Shown here: positions 19,107-27,801 of the stretch, piece after piece | How positions within the stretch are numbered: position 1 is the stretch's first letter | How the letters are laid out: every line of letters begins with the position of its first letter | NCBI RefSeq assembly: GCF_002954705.1 | Contig: NZ_MSCO01000002.1 | Coordinates: 146,931-210,930, forward strand | Reading direction: 5' to 3' | Source of the DNA: Aliivibrio sifiae | GTDB lineage: Bacteria; Pseudomonadota; Gammaproteobacteria; Enterobacterales; Vibrionaceae | Length of the DNA stretch: 64,000 nt | Made by a program: the position numbers and the translations under genes | Notes under the pieces: model-generated | The model's database searches: none | What the model was told of the DNA's origin: nothing | Seen by the model: only the letters and a program-made list of their open reading frames with translations

Positions 19107-20899
19107 CTCACTCAACCATCTTAGCGGTAACGAAACGAATCCAAGAACGAAGTGTTGATAGTCGTCAGGCTTTTTTGAATAAAATTGAAGAACAAGAAAA
19201 GGCGGGTAAAGGTCGAGCTCAAATGTCTTGTGGTAATTTAGCACATGCAGTTGCTTCTTCTTGTTCTAGTGAAAAATCGACGATATTGAATTTAACACAC
19301 GCAAACGTTGCGATTATTACTGCATACAACGACATGCTAAGTGCACATCAAACATATAAAGACTATCCAGATCAAATTAAATCAGCACTAAATGAGCACG
19401 GTCATACCGCACAAATCGCGGGTGGCGTTCCTGCTATGTGTGATGGTGTGACGCAAGGTCAAGCAGGCATGGATATGTCTCTTTTCTCTCGTGATTTAAT
19501 TGCTCAATCTACCGCGTTTTCGTTAAGCCATAATGTATTTGATGCGACATTACTGCTTGGGATTTGTGACAAGATAGCCCCGGGACAGTTAATGGGGGCA
19601 CTAAGTTATGCTCATTTACCGACGGCATTTATTCCTGCAGGACCAATGTCTACTGGTATCACCAATGAAGAAAAAGTCGATGTTCGACAAAAATTTGTAG
19701 CGGGCAAAGTCGGACAAGATGCGTTGCAGAAAATGGAATGTAATGCTTATCACTCTTCTGGAACTTGTACTTTTTATGGAACCGCAAATACAAATCAGCT
19801 TGTATTTGAAGCGATGGGGTTAATGTTGTCAGGTTCCGCTTTTGTTCATCCAGAATCGCCACTTCGTGCGGCATTAACTGATTATGCATCAGTACGTTTG
19901 GCATCAATGACTGCTGATACCCCATCGTATAGACCGTTAAAAAAGGTGTTTACAGAGAAGAGTTTAGTGAATGGCTTAATTGCATTATTAGCCTCTGGTG
20001 GCAGTACAAATCACAGCATTCATATGATTGCCATCGCTCGTGCAGCAGGTTTTATTTTAACGTGGGAAGATTTAAGCGACTTGTCTGATATTGTTCCACT
20101 TTTAGTGAAGATTTATCCAAACGGGCCAGCTGATATTAATGAATTTCAAGTCGCTGGCGGTGTTCCAGCACTAATGAAGCGTCTGCATGAAAGTGAATTA
20201 CTGCATACTGATGTTACTCCAGCTTTTGGCGATTTCAATCAACAGCTAATGTCACCAACCTTGGTTGATGGGCAGCTTGAATGGTTCGATGTCATAGGCA
20301 CTGCAAACCCTAATGTTATTGCATGTAGTGGCGAAGAGTTTCAAAGTACTGGTGGAACAAAAGTGCTACACGGTAATTTAGGTAGCGCAGTGATTAAAGT
20401 GTCTGCTGTGGCAAAAGAATACCGATTTATAGAAGCGCCAGCGAAAGTATTTACTTCACAACATGATGTGGAGACAGCGTACAAAAAAGGCCTGTTAAAT
20501 CAAGATTGTATTATTGTCGTGACCCACAATGGACCCGCAGCGAATGGAATGCCTGAGCTACATAAGCTAATGCCTATTTTGGGAAATATTCAGAAAGACG
20601 GTTATAAAGTTGCCTTGGTTACTGATGGTCGATTATCTGGCGCGTCAGGCAAAATTCCAGCGGCTATCCATATTTCTCCTGAAGCCCTACGTGGTGGTGT
20701 GATTGGACTGATTCAAGAAGGAGATATTGTTCGTCTTGACAGTGAAAATGGAAAGTTAGATTTATTAACCTCGTATGAGGGGCGTCAACCTATGGTCATT
20801 GATACGGAAAAAGAGCAGGTCACGTGGGGACGAGATATGTTCAAAATTATGCGAGACAATGTTTCGAGTGCAGAAGAAGGCGCTTCATTCTTGTATTAA
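19103..20899 (+). CDS. edd: Phosphogluconate dehydratase
   Basis: This 598-residue Fe-S dehydratase of the IlvD/Edd family converts 6-phosphogluconate to KDPG. Cluster-binding cysteine regions are visible: [25 protein letters not shown] and [16 protein letters not shown]. The C-terminal [20 protein letters not shown] block is typical of the family. Length matches the usual ~600. The ATG overlaps the gntK stop codon. The three-gene Entner-Doudoroff set (edd, gntK, divergent eda) and the LacI-type gntR at 20955 form one regulon, with operators in both promoter regions. Confidence 0.95.
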   Translation: MTHSTILAVTKRIQERSVDSRQAFLNKIEEQEKAGKGRAQMSCGNLAHAVASSCSSEKSTILNLTHANVAIITAYNDMLSAHQTYKDYPDQIKSALNEHGHTAQIAGGVPAMCDGVTQGQAGMDMSLFSRDLIAQSTAFSLSHNVFDATLLLGICDKIAPGQLMGALSYAHLPTAFIPAGPMSTGITNEEKVDVRQKFVAGKVGQDALQKMECNAYHSSGTCTFYGTANTNQLVFEAMGLMLSGSAFVHPESPLRAALTDYASVRLASMTADTPSYRPLKKVFTEKSLVNGLIALLASGGSTNHSIHMIAIARAAGFILTWEDLSDLSDIVPLLVKIYPNGPADINEFQVAGGVPALMKRLHESELLHTDVTPAFGDFNQQLMSPTLVDGQLEWFDVIGTANPNVIACSGEEFQSTGGTKVLHGNLGSAVIKVSAVAKEYRFIEAPAKVFTSQHDVETAYKKGLLNQDCIIVVTHNGPAANGMPELHKLMPILGNIQKDGYKVALVTDGRLSGASGKIPAAIHISPEALRGGVIGLIQEGDIVRLDSENGKLDLLTSYEGRQPMVIDTEKEQVTWGRDMFKIMRDNVSSAEEGASFLY

Positions 20900-20941
20900 T
20901 AGATTGGCTTAATATCTAAGGAGCAGGAATAAAGCGCAATA

Positions 20942-20967
20942 GAGAAAGCTGAAATTACAAGCTTTCT
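20942..20967. terminator. Hairpin at the convergent ends of edd and gntR
   Basis: GAGAAAGCT and AGCTTTCTC form a 9-bp stem that includes the gntR stop codon. T-runs are weak on both sides, so termination is uncertain. Confidence 0.4.
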
Positions 20968-21962
20968 CCTTGTGTAATCGTAAAGCCCAGATCAAACACT
21001 TTTTGTTCTGGGCTTTTTCCTGCCAGAGAATCTAACAGTAATTGTGCACTTTTCTCTCCAATAGCATATAAAGGCGTATCTACGCTGGTTAGTTTTGGTG
21101 ACATTGCTTGGCCTATGTCTAATGAGTTATATCCAACGATACTAATTTGTTGTGGTACTGGGATTTTTCTTTCTTGGCAAGCCATGATTGTTCCGATAGC
21201 AATATCGTCATTAGTACAGAAGATCCCATCTACAGTAGGGTGCATGTTTAATGTTTGTTCAAGAAGTTTTTGACCTAAGGTAAAGCTTGAGTGAGCTTCG
21301 GTTAGGATGTGGATTGGCTCAAATCCAGCTTCTGTAATCGCTTTATCGTAACCATTCATACGTAGTTGTGTTCGGGTATCCAGTCGGGCACCAAAGTAGA
21401 CGATGTGTTTTTTCCCTTTATTGAGCATAGATTTAATGACAGTATAAGCCGCTAATTCGTGATCTAATCCGACAGCAATATCAATTGGGTTTTCAGGTAA
21501 TTCCATCGCTTCGATAATTGGTACGCCAGCGGTTTTTATCATTTGTAATGTACGCGGAGTATGCTCTGAACTGGTTAAAATAAGTCCATCTACCTGATAA
21601 GAAAGTAGGGCCGCTATCTTGTTTTCTTCAATATCTTTGCTGTAACTAAAGTGGGCAATTAAGGTTTCATAACCACAAGCATTGGTTACCGCTTCAATAC
21701 CTTGTGTGAAGTTTGCAAATACTTGGTTAGATAAAGAAGGTAATAATACGCCAATGGCTTTACTTGAGGCTTTTGAAAGCATTGCTGGTGCACGATTTTG
21801 AATGTATCCAAGCTCTTCAACTACCGCTTTTATTTTGACACGCGTTGGCTCTGCAACCGAACTTGGATCTCGCATATAGCGGCTGACCGTCATTTTGGTG
21901 ATGCCGATTCTATCAGCAATGTCTTGTAAAGTGGGGCGTGATTTTCGTGTATCGGTAGTCAT
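20955..21962 (-). CDS. gntR: LacI-family gluconate repressor
   Basis: This 335-residue regulator has a LacI helix-turn-helix at the N-terminus (LQDIADRIGITKMTVSRYMR, about 11-31), the hinge helix (APAMLSKASS) and a periplasmic-binding-type effector domain. Similarity to GntR of the gluconate system and the setting next to edd identify it. A 15-bp palindrome ATGTTAC-A-GTAACAT lies just upstream of its start, and two near-identical sites lie between eda and gntK, so it probably represses itself and the Entner-Doudoroff genes until gluconate or its phosphate is present. Confidence 0.88.
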   Translation of the reverse strand: MTTDTRKSRPTLQDIADRIGITKMTVSRYMRDPSSVAEPTRVKIKAVVEELGYIQNRAPAMLSKASSKAIGVLLPSLSNQVFANFTQGIEAVTNACGYETLIAHFSYSKDIEENKIAALLSYQVDGLILTSSEHTPRTLQMIKTAGVPIIEAMELPENPIDIAVGLDHELAAYTVIKSMLNKGKKHIVYFGARLDTRTQLRMNGYDKAITEAGFEPIHILTEAHSSFTLGQKLLEQTLNMHPTVDGIFCTNDDIAIGTIMACQERKIPVPQQISIVGYNSLDIGQAMSPKLTSVDTPLYAIGEKSAQLLLDSLAGKSPEQKVFDLGFTITQGESL

Positions 21963-21976
21963 AATAAGCCTTAGTT

Positions 21977-21993
21977 AATGTTACAGTAACATT
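21977..21993. promoter_or_regulatory. GntR(LacI)-type operator before gntR
   Basis: AATGTTAC-A-GTAACATT is a perfect 17-bp palindrome 15 bp before the gntR start; its half-site is shared with the eda/gntK operators. Confidence 0.7.
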
Positions 21994-22028
21994 ATAGCTG
22001 AGGCTTTCTTTATGAATCAATGGTTTGT

Positions 22029-22940
22029 TTAGGTATAAACGGTTGGTGTGATAACAGAACGGCCTAATCGTTGAACCAAACTGTGTTCAAATTCTTCCAT
22101 TTGCACTTTGCTGCATTTATCCCAATTTAAGGCTTCACCAACGACGCCATGATGTTGAAAGGCATTTAAGCGAATGCTGATATGATCTGGTAATGTCTTT
22201 AAATACTCACTAACAGCATCAATTTCACACAATAAGTCGGTTTTATTGGGTATATGTAATAAACGAACTTCGTGTAATTTGTCGTGTTGAGCTAATAGGT
22301 TTATAGATCGTAAAACGCGATGATTTTTTCTGCCGACTAACCATAAATGGGTGTCATTTTGCCAAGCCTTTAAGTCAATCATAGTGCCATCAAGATAAGG
22401 TAAAACCTTGCTCCACCCTTGCTCTGACAAACTGCCATTACTGTCAATAAAACAAGTCAGGTGACCTAATGCGTTGTTTGATTTAATTGCTTTAAAGTAT
22501 TCAATAATAAACGGTAATTGTAAGGTCGCCTCACCACCAGATATTGTGACACCACTTAAAAATGGGGCGTGTTTCTTGGTGAATTCAAGCAGCTTTTCTA
22601 CCGAATATGTCGTTATTTTTGGATTGGATTTGCTTGGGCAGACATCAATGCATTTATCACATTGAGTGCACAAGGTTTCGTCCCAAATGACTTTTCTGTT
22701 TGGAGAATTATCAAAGGTTAATGCACCTGTAGGACAAGGTTCAATGCAATCACCACAGTGATCACAATGGTTAATGGTATGAGGGTTATGACAAGTTATA
22801 CAATTGTAATTACAGCCTTGTAAAAAAATCACAAGGCGATTACCGGGACCATCGACACAAGAAAAGGTCAGTATTTTACTGACCAATCCTGTTTTGTCAT
22901 AGTTGATGGTATTGCTCTGTTGAGTGATAACGTCAACCAT
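22029..22940 (-). CDS. yjjW: YjjW-like glycyl-radical-enzyme activase
   Basis: This 303-residue radical-SAM protein has the cluster motif CNYNCITC near residues 43-50 (CX3CX2C). It is followed by two inserted ferredoxin-type 4Fe-4S motifs (CDHCGDCIEPCP and CTQCDKCIDVCP), as in the larger activases of the PflA group, and then the SAM-binding GGE (TISGGEATLQ). It abstracts a hydrogen from the partner enzyme under anoxic conditions to make the glycyl radical. It starts 12 bases after yjjI ends, clearly one operon. The clusters are oxygen-sensitive, so the pair works without oxygen. Confidence 0.9.
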   Translation of the reverse strand: MVDVITQQSNTINYDKTGLVSKILTFSCVDGPGNRLVIFLQGCNYNCITCHNPHTINHCDHCGDCIEPCPTGALTFDNSPNRKVIWDETLCTQCDKCIDVCPSKSNPKITTYSVEKLLEFTKKHAPFLSGVTISGGEATLQLPFIIEYFKAIKSNNALGHLTCFIDSNGSLSEQGWSKVLPYLDGTMIDLKAWQNDTHLWLVGRKNHRVLRSINLLAQHDKLHEVRLLHIPNKTDLLCEIDAVSEYLKTLPDHISIRLNAFQHHGVVGEALNWDKCSKVQMEEFEHSLVQRLGRSVITPTVYT

Positions 22941-22952
22941 AGATTATCTAGC

Positions 22953-24479
22953 TTATTCTGCGTACGTTGGTGTGATTTCTAATGCCGCAACACGAGGTTT
23001 ACGCTCTAGAATACCTGTATTTTTAGCCGCTTCAGCACCTAAGAATGTGGTATTAGTGCGAGAACCTTCATTGTCGTATTTTGCAATATCAGACAATTTA
23101 ATCATGTAACCAGTCACTCGTACCAAATCGTTTGACGCAACATTAGCCGTAAACTCGCGGTAACCTGATTGCAGTGCGCCTTTTGCCAAATTAAACATCG
23201 CTTCAGGGTTTGATTTAACGGTTTCATCAATCGTTAAAATATCACTGATACCTGATGTGTAGTATTGGTGGTGGCCAGCGGTTGCTTGTACATATGAAAC
23301 AGGGTCTGGTTCTGTACCATAAGGAATACGAACGCCTGGAGTAACATCAAGATCTAAGCTGATGCCACCTTGAGCATGAAGTAGTGCTTTTTTGTGGTAA
23401 CCGTATTTTACATCAGTCGCATCAACGATTTTAGAAAGCTGCTTAGAAATAGCATGACCTAATAGATTTGCTGCTTCGTCATGGCCGTATTTTGCTTCAA
23501 CACCCTCTTTCTCCATTAGGATATTTACCGCTTCAGCCATGCCGAAAATGCCGAACATTGGTGCAAAGCGGTCTTCGTTGATTAAGCCTTCTTTTGTTAA
23601 GAAGCCTTCAAAGAAATTTGATTTTTCATGTAAGAACTCACTACGAGTGTCCATCAAACCAAGCATTACGCTGCAGTAATGAGGAAGAATATTCTCAACA
23701 AAATCGGCTTTATTTTGTGCTTTTTTTGCTACTTCTTTTAGGTTCATACGAACTAGCGTATTTGAACCACCAGCAAGTGGCAGAGAGTTGTAACAACTAA
23801 CAATGCCAAAACCAGTGTTGTTATACGCTTTTGCATGAATAGGATAGTTAGCAATGTGTGGCTTGCTGCATTCACAGATATTTGATGCCGCTTGGCGAAG
23901 TAAGTCATCAGGCGTAACGTCAGCATCGTACATAAAGGTTAAGTTAGGTGCGATTTGCTTTAATTCGGCATCAACACGCAAGATAGTGCGACAAATGATG
24001 TTATCTGTAGGGCCAATATTTACGTGCATGAAAGCATCTGGAAGGGTGCGATCTAGCATGATCCAGAAGCGTTTTACTTTTTGGTAAATTTCTTCATCAC
24101 TAAGGGCACCAACGTAAGGCATAAGTACAGTATCAAGTTGGCCAAGGTAAACAGGAATAGAAGTAACGGAAGGGACATGATGATAGATAATCGTCAGTAA
24201 GTTTAATGCATCATCAAAATTTTCGGCCGCAGATAGCTCTAGGTATTCAGAACCTTGAGATAAAAACTTTGCGTAATCAGGCAATACATAGCGAGGTTTA
24301 AAAGGGGCGTGACCTTCAAACATGTCACATAATACGCCATCATTTAAGGCTTGTTGGGTTTCTGAGTCAATCTCCATGTAAGGTAGACTTGCCTCTGCTT
24401 CTAACGCTAAATATTGTGATTTTTGTTTTGGCGATAAGCTGGCGTCAGTAATGATGCTATAGAAACGTTCTTGACTCAT
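22953..24479 (-). CDS. yjjI: YjjI-family glycyl radical enzyme
   Basis: This 508-residue protein belongs to the YjjI branch of glycyl radical enzymes, whose reaction is still unknown. The C-terminal loop VRVTGYM (about 455-461) is the radical-bearing RVxGY motif, and the central region includes the Cys loop expected for a thiyl radical (for example GFGIVSCYNSLPL near 223-235). The start ATG follows AAGGG at eight bases. The adjacent yjjW gene supplies the activase. Upstream are two short palindromes (24529-24543 and 24559-24575) that may bind a regulator, but neither is a clear FNR box. Confidence 0.88.
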   Translation of the reverse strand: MSQERFYSIITDASLSPKQKSQYLALEAEASLPYMEIDSETQQALNDGVLCDMFEGHAPFKPRYVLPDYAKFLSQGSEYLELSAAENFDDALNLLTIIYHHVPSVTSIPVYLGQLDTVLMPYVGALSDEEIYQKVKRFWIMLDRTLPDAFMHVNIGPTDNIICRTILRVDAELKQIAPNLTFMYDADVTPDDLLRQAASNICECSKPHIANYPIHAKAYNNTGFGIVSCYNSLPLAGGSNTLVRMNLKEVAKKAQNKADFVENILPHYCSVMLGLMDTRSEFLHEKSNFFEGFLTKEGLINEDRFAPMFGIFGMAEAVNILMEKEGVEAKYGHDEAANLLGHAISKQLSKIVDATDVKYGYHKKALLHAQGGISLDLDVTPGVRIPYGTEPDPVSYVQATAGHHQYYTSGISDILTIDETVKSNPEAMFNLAKGALQSGYREFTANVASNDLVRVTGYMIKLSDIAKYDNEGSRTNTTFLGAEAAKNTGILERKPRVAALEITPTYAE

Positions 24480-24528
24480 GATAAAACCCTTTTAATTAGT
24501 ATGGGTTTATTATGAGCCAAGAATGTCA

Positions 24529-24543
24529 TTTCAGTTAGTGAAA
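24529..24543. promoter_or_regulatory. Palindrome upstream of yjjI
   Basis: TTTCA-GTTAG-TGAAA has perfect arms, about 50 bp before the yjjI start. A second one, TTTTCC-ATTTT-GGAAAA, lies at 24559-24575. The regulator is not identified. Confidence 0.3.
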
Positions 24544-24605
24544 TTAATTCAATGATTCTTTTCCATTTTGGAAAATTTAAATGCTCACTTTATGTAATGG
24601 GGGCG

Positions 24606-25917
24606 GCCTTTTTATTGGTTCATCGCGGCTTTCCGGGGAAAGCCGCTTTTATCTTCATAAAGAAATAGTCTGTATCTCTGTAGCCATACCCCATTCTTTT
24701 GATCAGCTTAATTTTGTTATTTATTCCTTCCAGTGTACATGTATTTAATCGATATAAAGCCGAACTAACAATTCCGTGAAGGTATGGTTTTAACTTTCGT
24801 GCAAAACTGATTAATGGTTGGTCCCACTCTCATTTACCTGTTGTCACCATACATCCCATAGTTCTATTGCCTGCGTTTCTGAGTCACAATACCAGAGCTC
24901 TTTTAATTGCTCTCCTAGCAAATGAGTCACCATTAAATCGTGGTTTACCGAAAGTATTTCATCTAGATAACTCTGTTGATTTGCGTCTAGGTTGTCTCTA
25001 TTTTTCAAAAGGATCCAGCGTGAACGCTTAATCCAACGACGAGCTTTTTTGTCTTCTTTGAGTTGATTCGCTTGATCTACCCTAACTCTATCCATTACCT
25101 CTCGTCCATATTTGGCTACCACATGAAAAAGATCGTATACAATACGTGCATTAGGGCAATGAGCTTTCACTTCGAGATCGAAAGCTGTATTCATATCCAT
25201 AGCTACTGCTTCGATATTTTCGGCATGCTCACCAAGCTCTTCAAAGAAAGGCCTGATATCAGTTCGGCTTCTACCTAAACCAATCCAAAGCACTTGATGT
25301 GTCTGCGCATCGGCAATCACTGTTGCATATCGATGTCCTTTAAATATGGCAAACTCATCCATCACTAGTTGACGTAATTTATCCCATGGTATGTCAGGGA
25401 TAACTCGTTTAAGTCGTTGTTTATCAATGTTCTTTATCGTGTGCCAATGTACTCCAGTCAGTTCTGAAATATGTTTAATCGGCAGCAAAGGCAGCAGTTG
25501 TTCAATATATTCTATCAATCGATTAGTCAGGCGTGAGTATGGTTTAAGCCAAGATATTGCTTCCGTTTTTGTACCACATAGCGAACATGTAATGCGCCTA
25601 GTCTGAATCAAAAGTTCAACTGGAGCTCCTAATATCATAGCGTCTTTAATAGTTCGCCACTGAGTATCGTGAGTAAATTCAGAGAGTCGCCCGCAAGAGC
25701 AGAATGCTGGGGAATCAGGCTTTAAGGTTATAGAGATTAATGAATCAGTTTTATGAGACTTTACGATCTGAAAACCTTTCCAGAATGATGATAAAAAAGT
25801 ATTATTTGGCATGAAAACGGCAGTTTGTGAAAAGTTGTGTTTGGCGATGTAACTTTACCACTAACTGCCGTTTTTGTTTTCAATTCCCGCTAATCTGCGA
25901 TGAACCTTAAAAAAGGC
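24606..25917 (-). mobile_element. ISL3-type insertion sequence, degenerate
   Basis: The ends share an imperfect inverted repeat reading GCCTTTTT.A..GGTTCATCGC inward from both sides (left 24606, right 25917), continuing with GG..TT.C and GGGAA. One transposase gene fills the element. I found no identical flanking 8-bp direct repeats, so the boundaries could be 24617-25906 instead. Confidence 0.65.
24620..25812 (-). pseudogene. ISL3-family transposase, broken by a stop and a frameshift
   Basis: The first 322 residues (25812-24844) are an intact ISL3 N-terminus and most of the DDE core. They include a zinc-finger-like region with paired cysteines (CSCG, CSLCGTKTE), the catalytic Asp in VMDEFA and a second Asp in VAMDMN. 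A TGA at 24844-24846 then interrupts ELWDVW. Beyond it the frame reads QQVNES, after which one base is missing. In the shifted frame the rest of the family C-terminus appears (LISFARKLKPYLHGI, then LEGINNKIKLIKRMGYGYRD), ending at 24620 inside the left inverted repeat. The protein is therefore almost surely inactive. Confidence 0.85.
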
Positions 25918-25937
25918 AGTCAAATATCCTAATAAAC

Positions 25938-25966
25938 ATGCCACTCGCCCTTAAGCGAGTGGCATT
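25938..25966 (-). terminator. Strong hairpin beside the ISL3 element
   Basis: ATGCCACTCGC and GCGAGTGGCAT form an 11-bp stem with a CCTTAA loop. The minus strand continues GTTTATT. Its parent gene is not present, so it may be a leftover of the pre-insertion locus. Confidence 0.5.
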
Positions 25967-25970
25967 AGTC

Positions 25971-26015
25971 AATAGTAGGGCTTATTTATCAACTCAGATT
26001 ATTTACAACAGCCCT
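25971..26015 (+). repeat. Solo right end of the IS6-type element
   Basis: It resembles the right end of the intact IS6-type element at 33894-33944: GGGCTTATTTATCAACTCAG, then ATTATTTACAACAGCCC. No transposase sequence is attached. It marks an old insertion or a recombination scar at the left edge of the Rhs island. Confidence 0.6.
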
Positions 26016-26101
26016 CTGTAAAATACAACAGGTTTACTTAAAAAATAAAATCAACTATAAATTTATCGTTTACTCTAAATCATATAAGGAATTTATTAGT
26101 C

Positions 26102-27709
26102 ATGAAGTATATTCAAATAAAAGTCACTATTTATGCATTATTCTGTTTTATTAGTAGTCAGAGCGCTGCAAATACGACTGATGTGGAAATTACCAATGAT
26201 GCGATGTTAGTTAGTTATCATGGAGGGGTATGCCCTTCGGATTATACTATTATGCCAGTAGAAACAGCTAGGGAAAATCGGTTATCTATTGGTAATAATT
26301 TAATGGGTCAATATGAAATACTAAAACTCGCGGGTGGATATGTTATTACTGGATCTGGACATGGATATGATATTAAACTTGGTTCCGCTTATCATCCTGT
26401 ATGTGTAGCAAATAAAATATCGAATATCGCTCCTAGTAATATCAATCAAAATGCTATACCTGATAATATAGAAGATATAAATAGTGAATTATCTAATTCT
26501 GTAATTACTGATTTAAGCAATGTATATATTGATAACTATGAAATTTATCCAGAAGGGGCTGGAGGTGCTATTCCTAATCAAATATATGCTAATGGTATAA
26601 TGCAAAGCCAGGTTACTGTAAGAGCGAGGTTGAAGCATAATAATGAATCTGGAGCTCTTATTACAACGCCAATTACAGATATTAATTCAGCTATAAGTAC
26701 CGATGGGAAAAAAATTAATTTTATCCGTTTATACACGAAGTTAGGCGAACCATACGATCCAAATAAAAAAATAGAAATTGCTATTGATGGAGAGCATGTT
26801 GGCCTAGAAAGTACTTCTTGGAAAGCTTCTCGTCAAGAAAATAAATATGAAAAAAGCATTCTCAGTATTCGAGAGGGAAATCAGGAGAGCTCTTATTTAG
26901 AGCCTGAAATATATACACTGGATAATGGGTGGCATACATTTACGTATTGGGTAACTACCACAAAAGCGACGGCTTCAGGTCTTGATATGCAAATTTGTGC
27001 CAGAATAGGCAATGAAAATGGAGTAAATTTAGCAGATACATGCAGAGGAAAAAATTATGAACACATAAGCTATGCTCCTATTGCCGCAATTCCTATCCCA
27101 AATTATATAAAAAGTGATTTTATAATCTCAGATAATCGATTTTATCATAATGACCATCAACGTGTTGATTTGCGTGAAATAACAATAACGCCTAAAAAAC
27201 CGAATATAAAGATAGCGGATATTTATATTAATGCGATTCCTTATAATCAACCAAGAGCTAGCACAACTCGTATAGAAAATATGTCACTTGTTGCAAGGTA
27301 TACTGAAACTTATAACGCGCAACCTGGACAACGTAGACTAAAAGGAGCATCTTTATTTGTTATGAATAAATATGGTAATGAATCTTACAAAGATGTTCAG
27401 TTAAAAGGATATGATTATTGGAATGAAACAAACAGTGAGTTTTACCCATCGTCTGTTGAGCTACATCCTAACGCTAACAATATAACATTTTTATCTACGA
27501 CGTTTTATAACCATTTTATAGCCGCACATAGCTATATTGGGTGGAATTTAGATCCTCTTCGTTATGGTAATAATAATTACTTTTCCCCAGAACAAAAAAA
27601 CAATGTAAAAGCAAGAGATCAGTATGGAAATGCATTTGATATTAAATTTAATTATTCTAATGATTATTTTAATATCGATGATATTCATACAATAAATTCT
27701 ATTTGGTAA
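26102..27709 (+). CDS. Secreted protein of unknown family, Rhs-linked
   Basis: This 535-residue protein has a Sec signal peptide (hydrophobic IYALFCFISSQ, cleavage near SAA-NT at about 23). I do not recognise the family. After the signal there is a small domain with two cysteines that could pair (VCPSDYT and HPVCVAN, about 45-100). A long, beta-rich, low-lysine region follows (about 140-530) with segments such as NQIYANGIMQSQVTVRARL that look like immunoglobulin-type strands. A second Cys pair is QICARIG and DTCRGKN. There is no membrane anchor and no lipobox. It lies 92 bases before the orphan Rhs tip on the same strand and is strongly AT-rich, so it was probably acquired with the Rhs genes and may be a partner or carrier of that tip. 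Confidence 0.6.
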   Translation: MKYIQIKVTIYALFCFISSQSAANTTDVEITNDAMLVSYHGGVCPSDYTIMPVETARENRLSIGNNLMGQYEILKLAGGYVITGSGHGYDIKLGSAYHPVCVANKISNIAPSNINQNAIPDNIEDINSELSNSVITDLSNVYIDNYEIYPEGAGGAIPNQIYANGIMQSQVTVRARLKHNNESGALITTPITDINSAISTDGKKINFIRLYTKLGEPYDPNKKIEIAIDGEHVGLESTSWKASRQENKYEKSILSIREGNQESSYLEPEIYTLDNGWHTFTYWVTTTKATASGLDMQICARIGNENGVNLADTCRGKNYEHISYAPIAAIPIPNYIKSDFIISDNRFYHNDHQRVDLREITITPKKPNIKIADIYINAIPYNQPRASTTRIENMSLVARYTETYNAQPGQRRLKGASLFVMNKYGNESYKDVQLKGYDYWNETNSEFYPSSVELHPNANNITFLSTTFYNHFIAAHSYIGWNLDPLRYGNNNYFSPEQKNNVKARDQYGNAFDIKFNYSNDYFNIDDIHTINSIW

Positions 27710-27801
27710 ATAAATTATATTGATAATAGTGTAGGCATGTGTTTTTGAATAGCATATGTCGACACATTTTAATATATTTATAATATAAGTTTTGGTGAAT
27801 T

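Noticed and set aside
24480..24600. Possible FNR box before yjjI
   Set aside because: The nearest matches to TTGAT-N4-ATCAA miss several key bases; only unassigned palindromes are listed.
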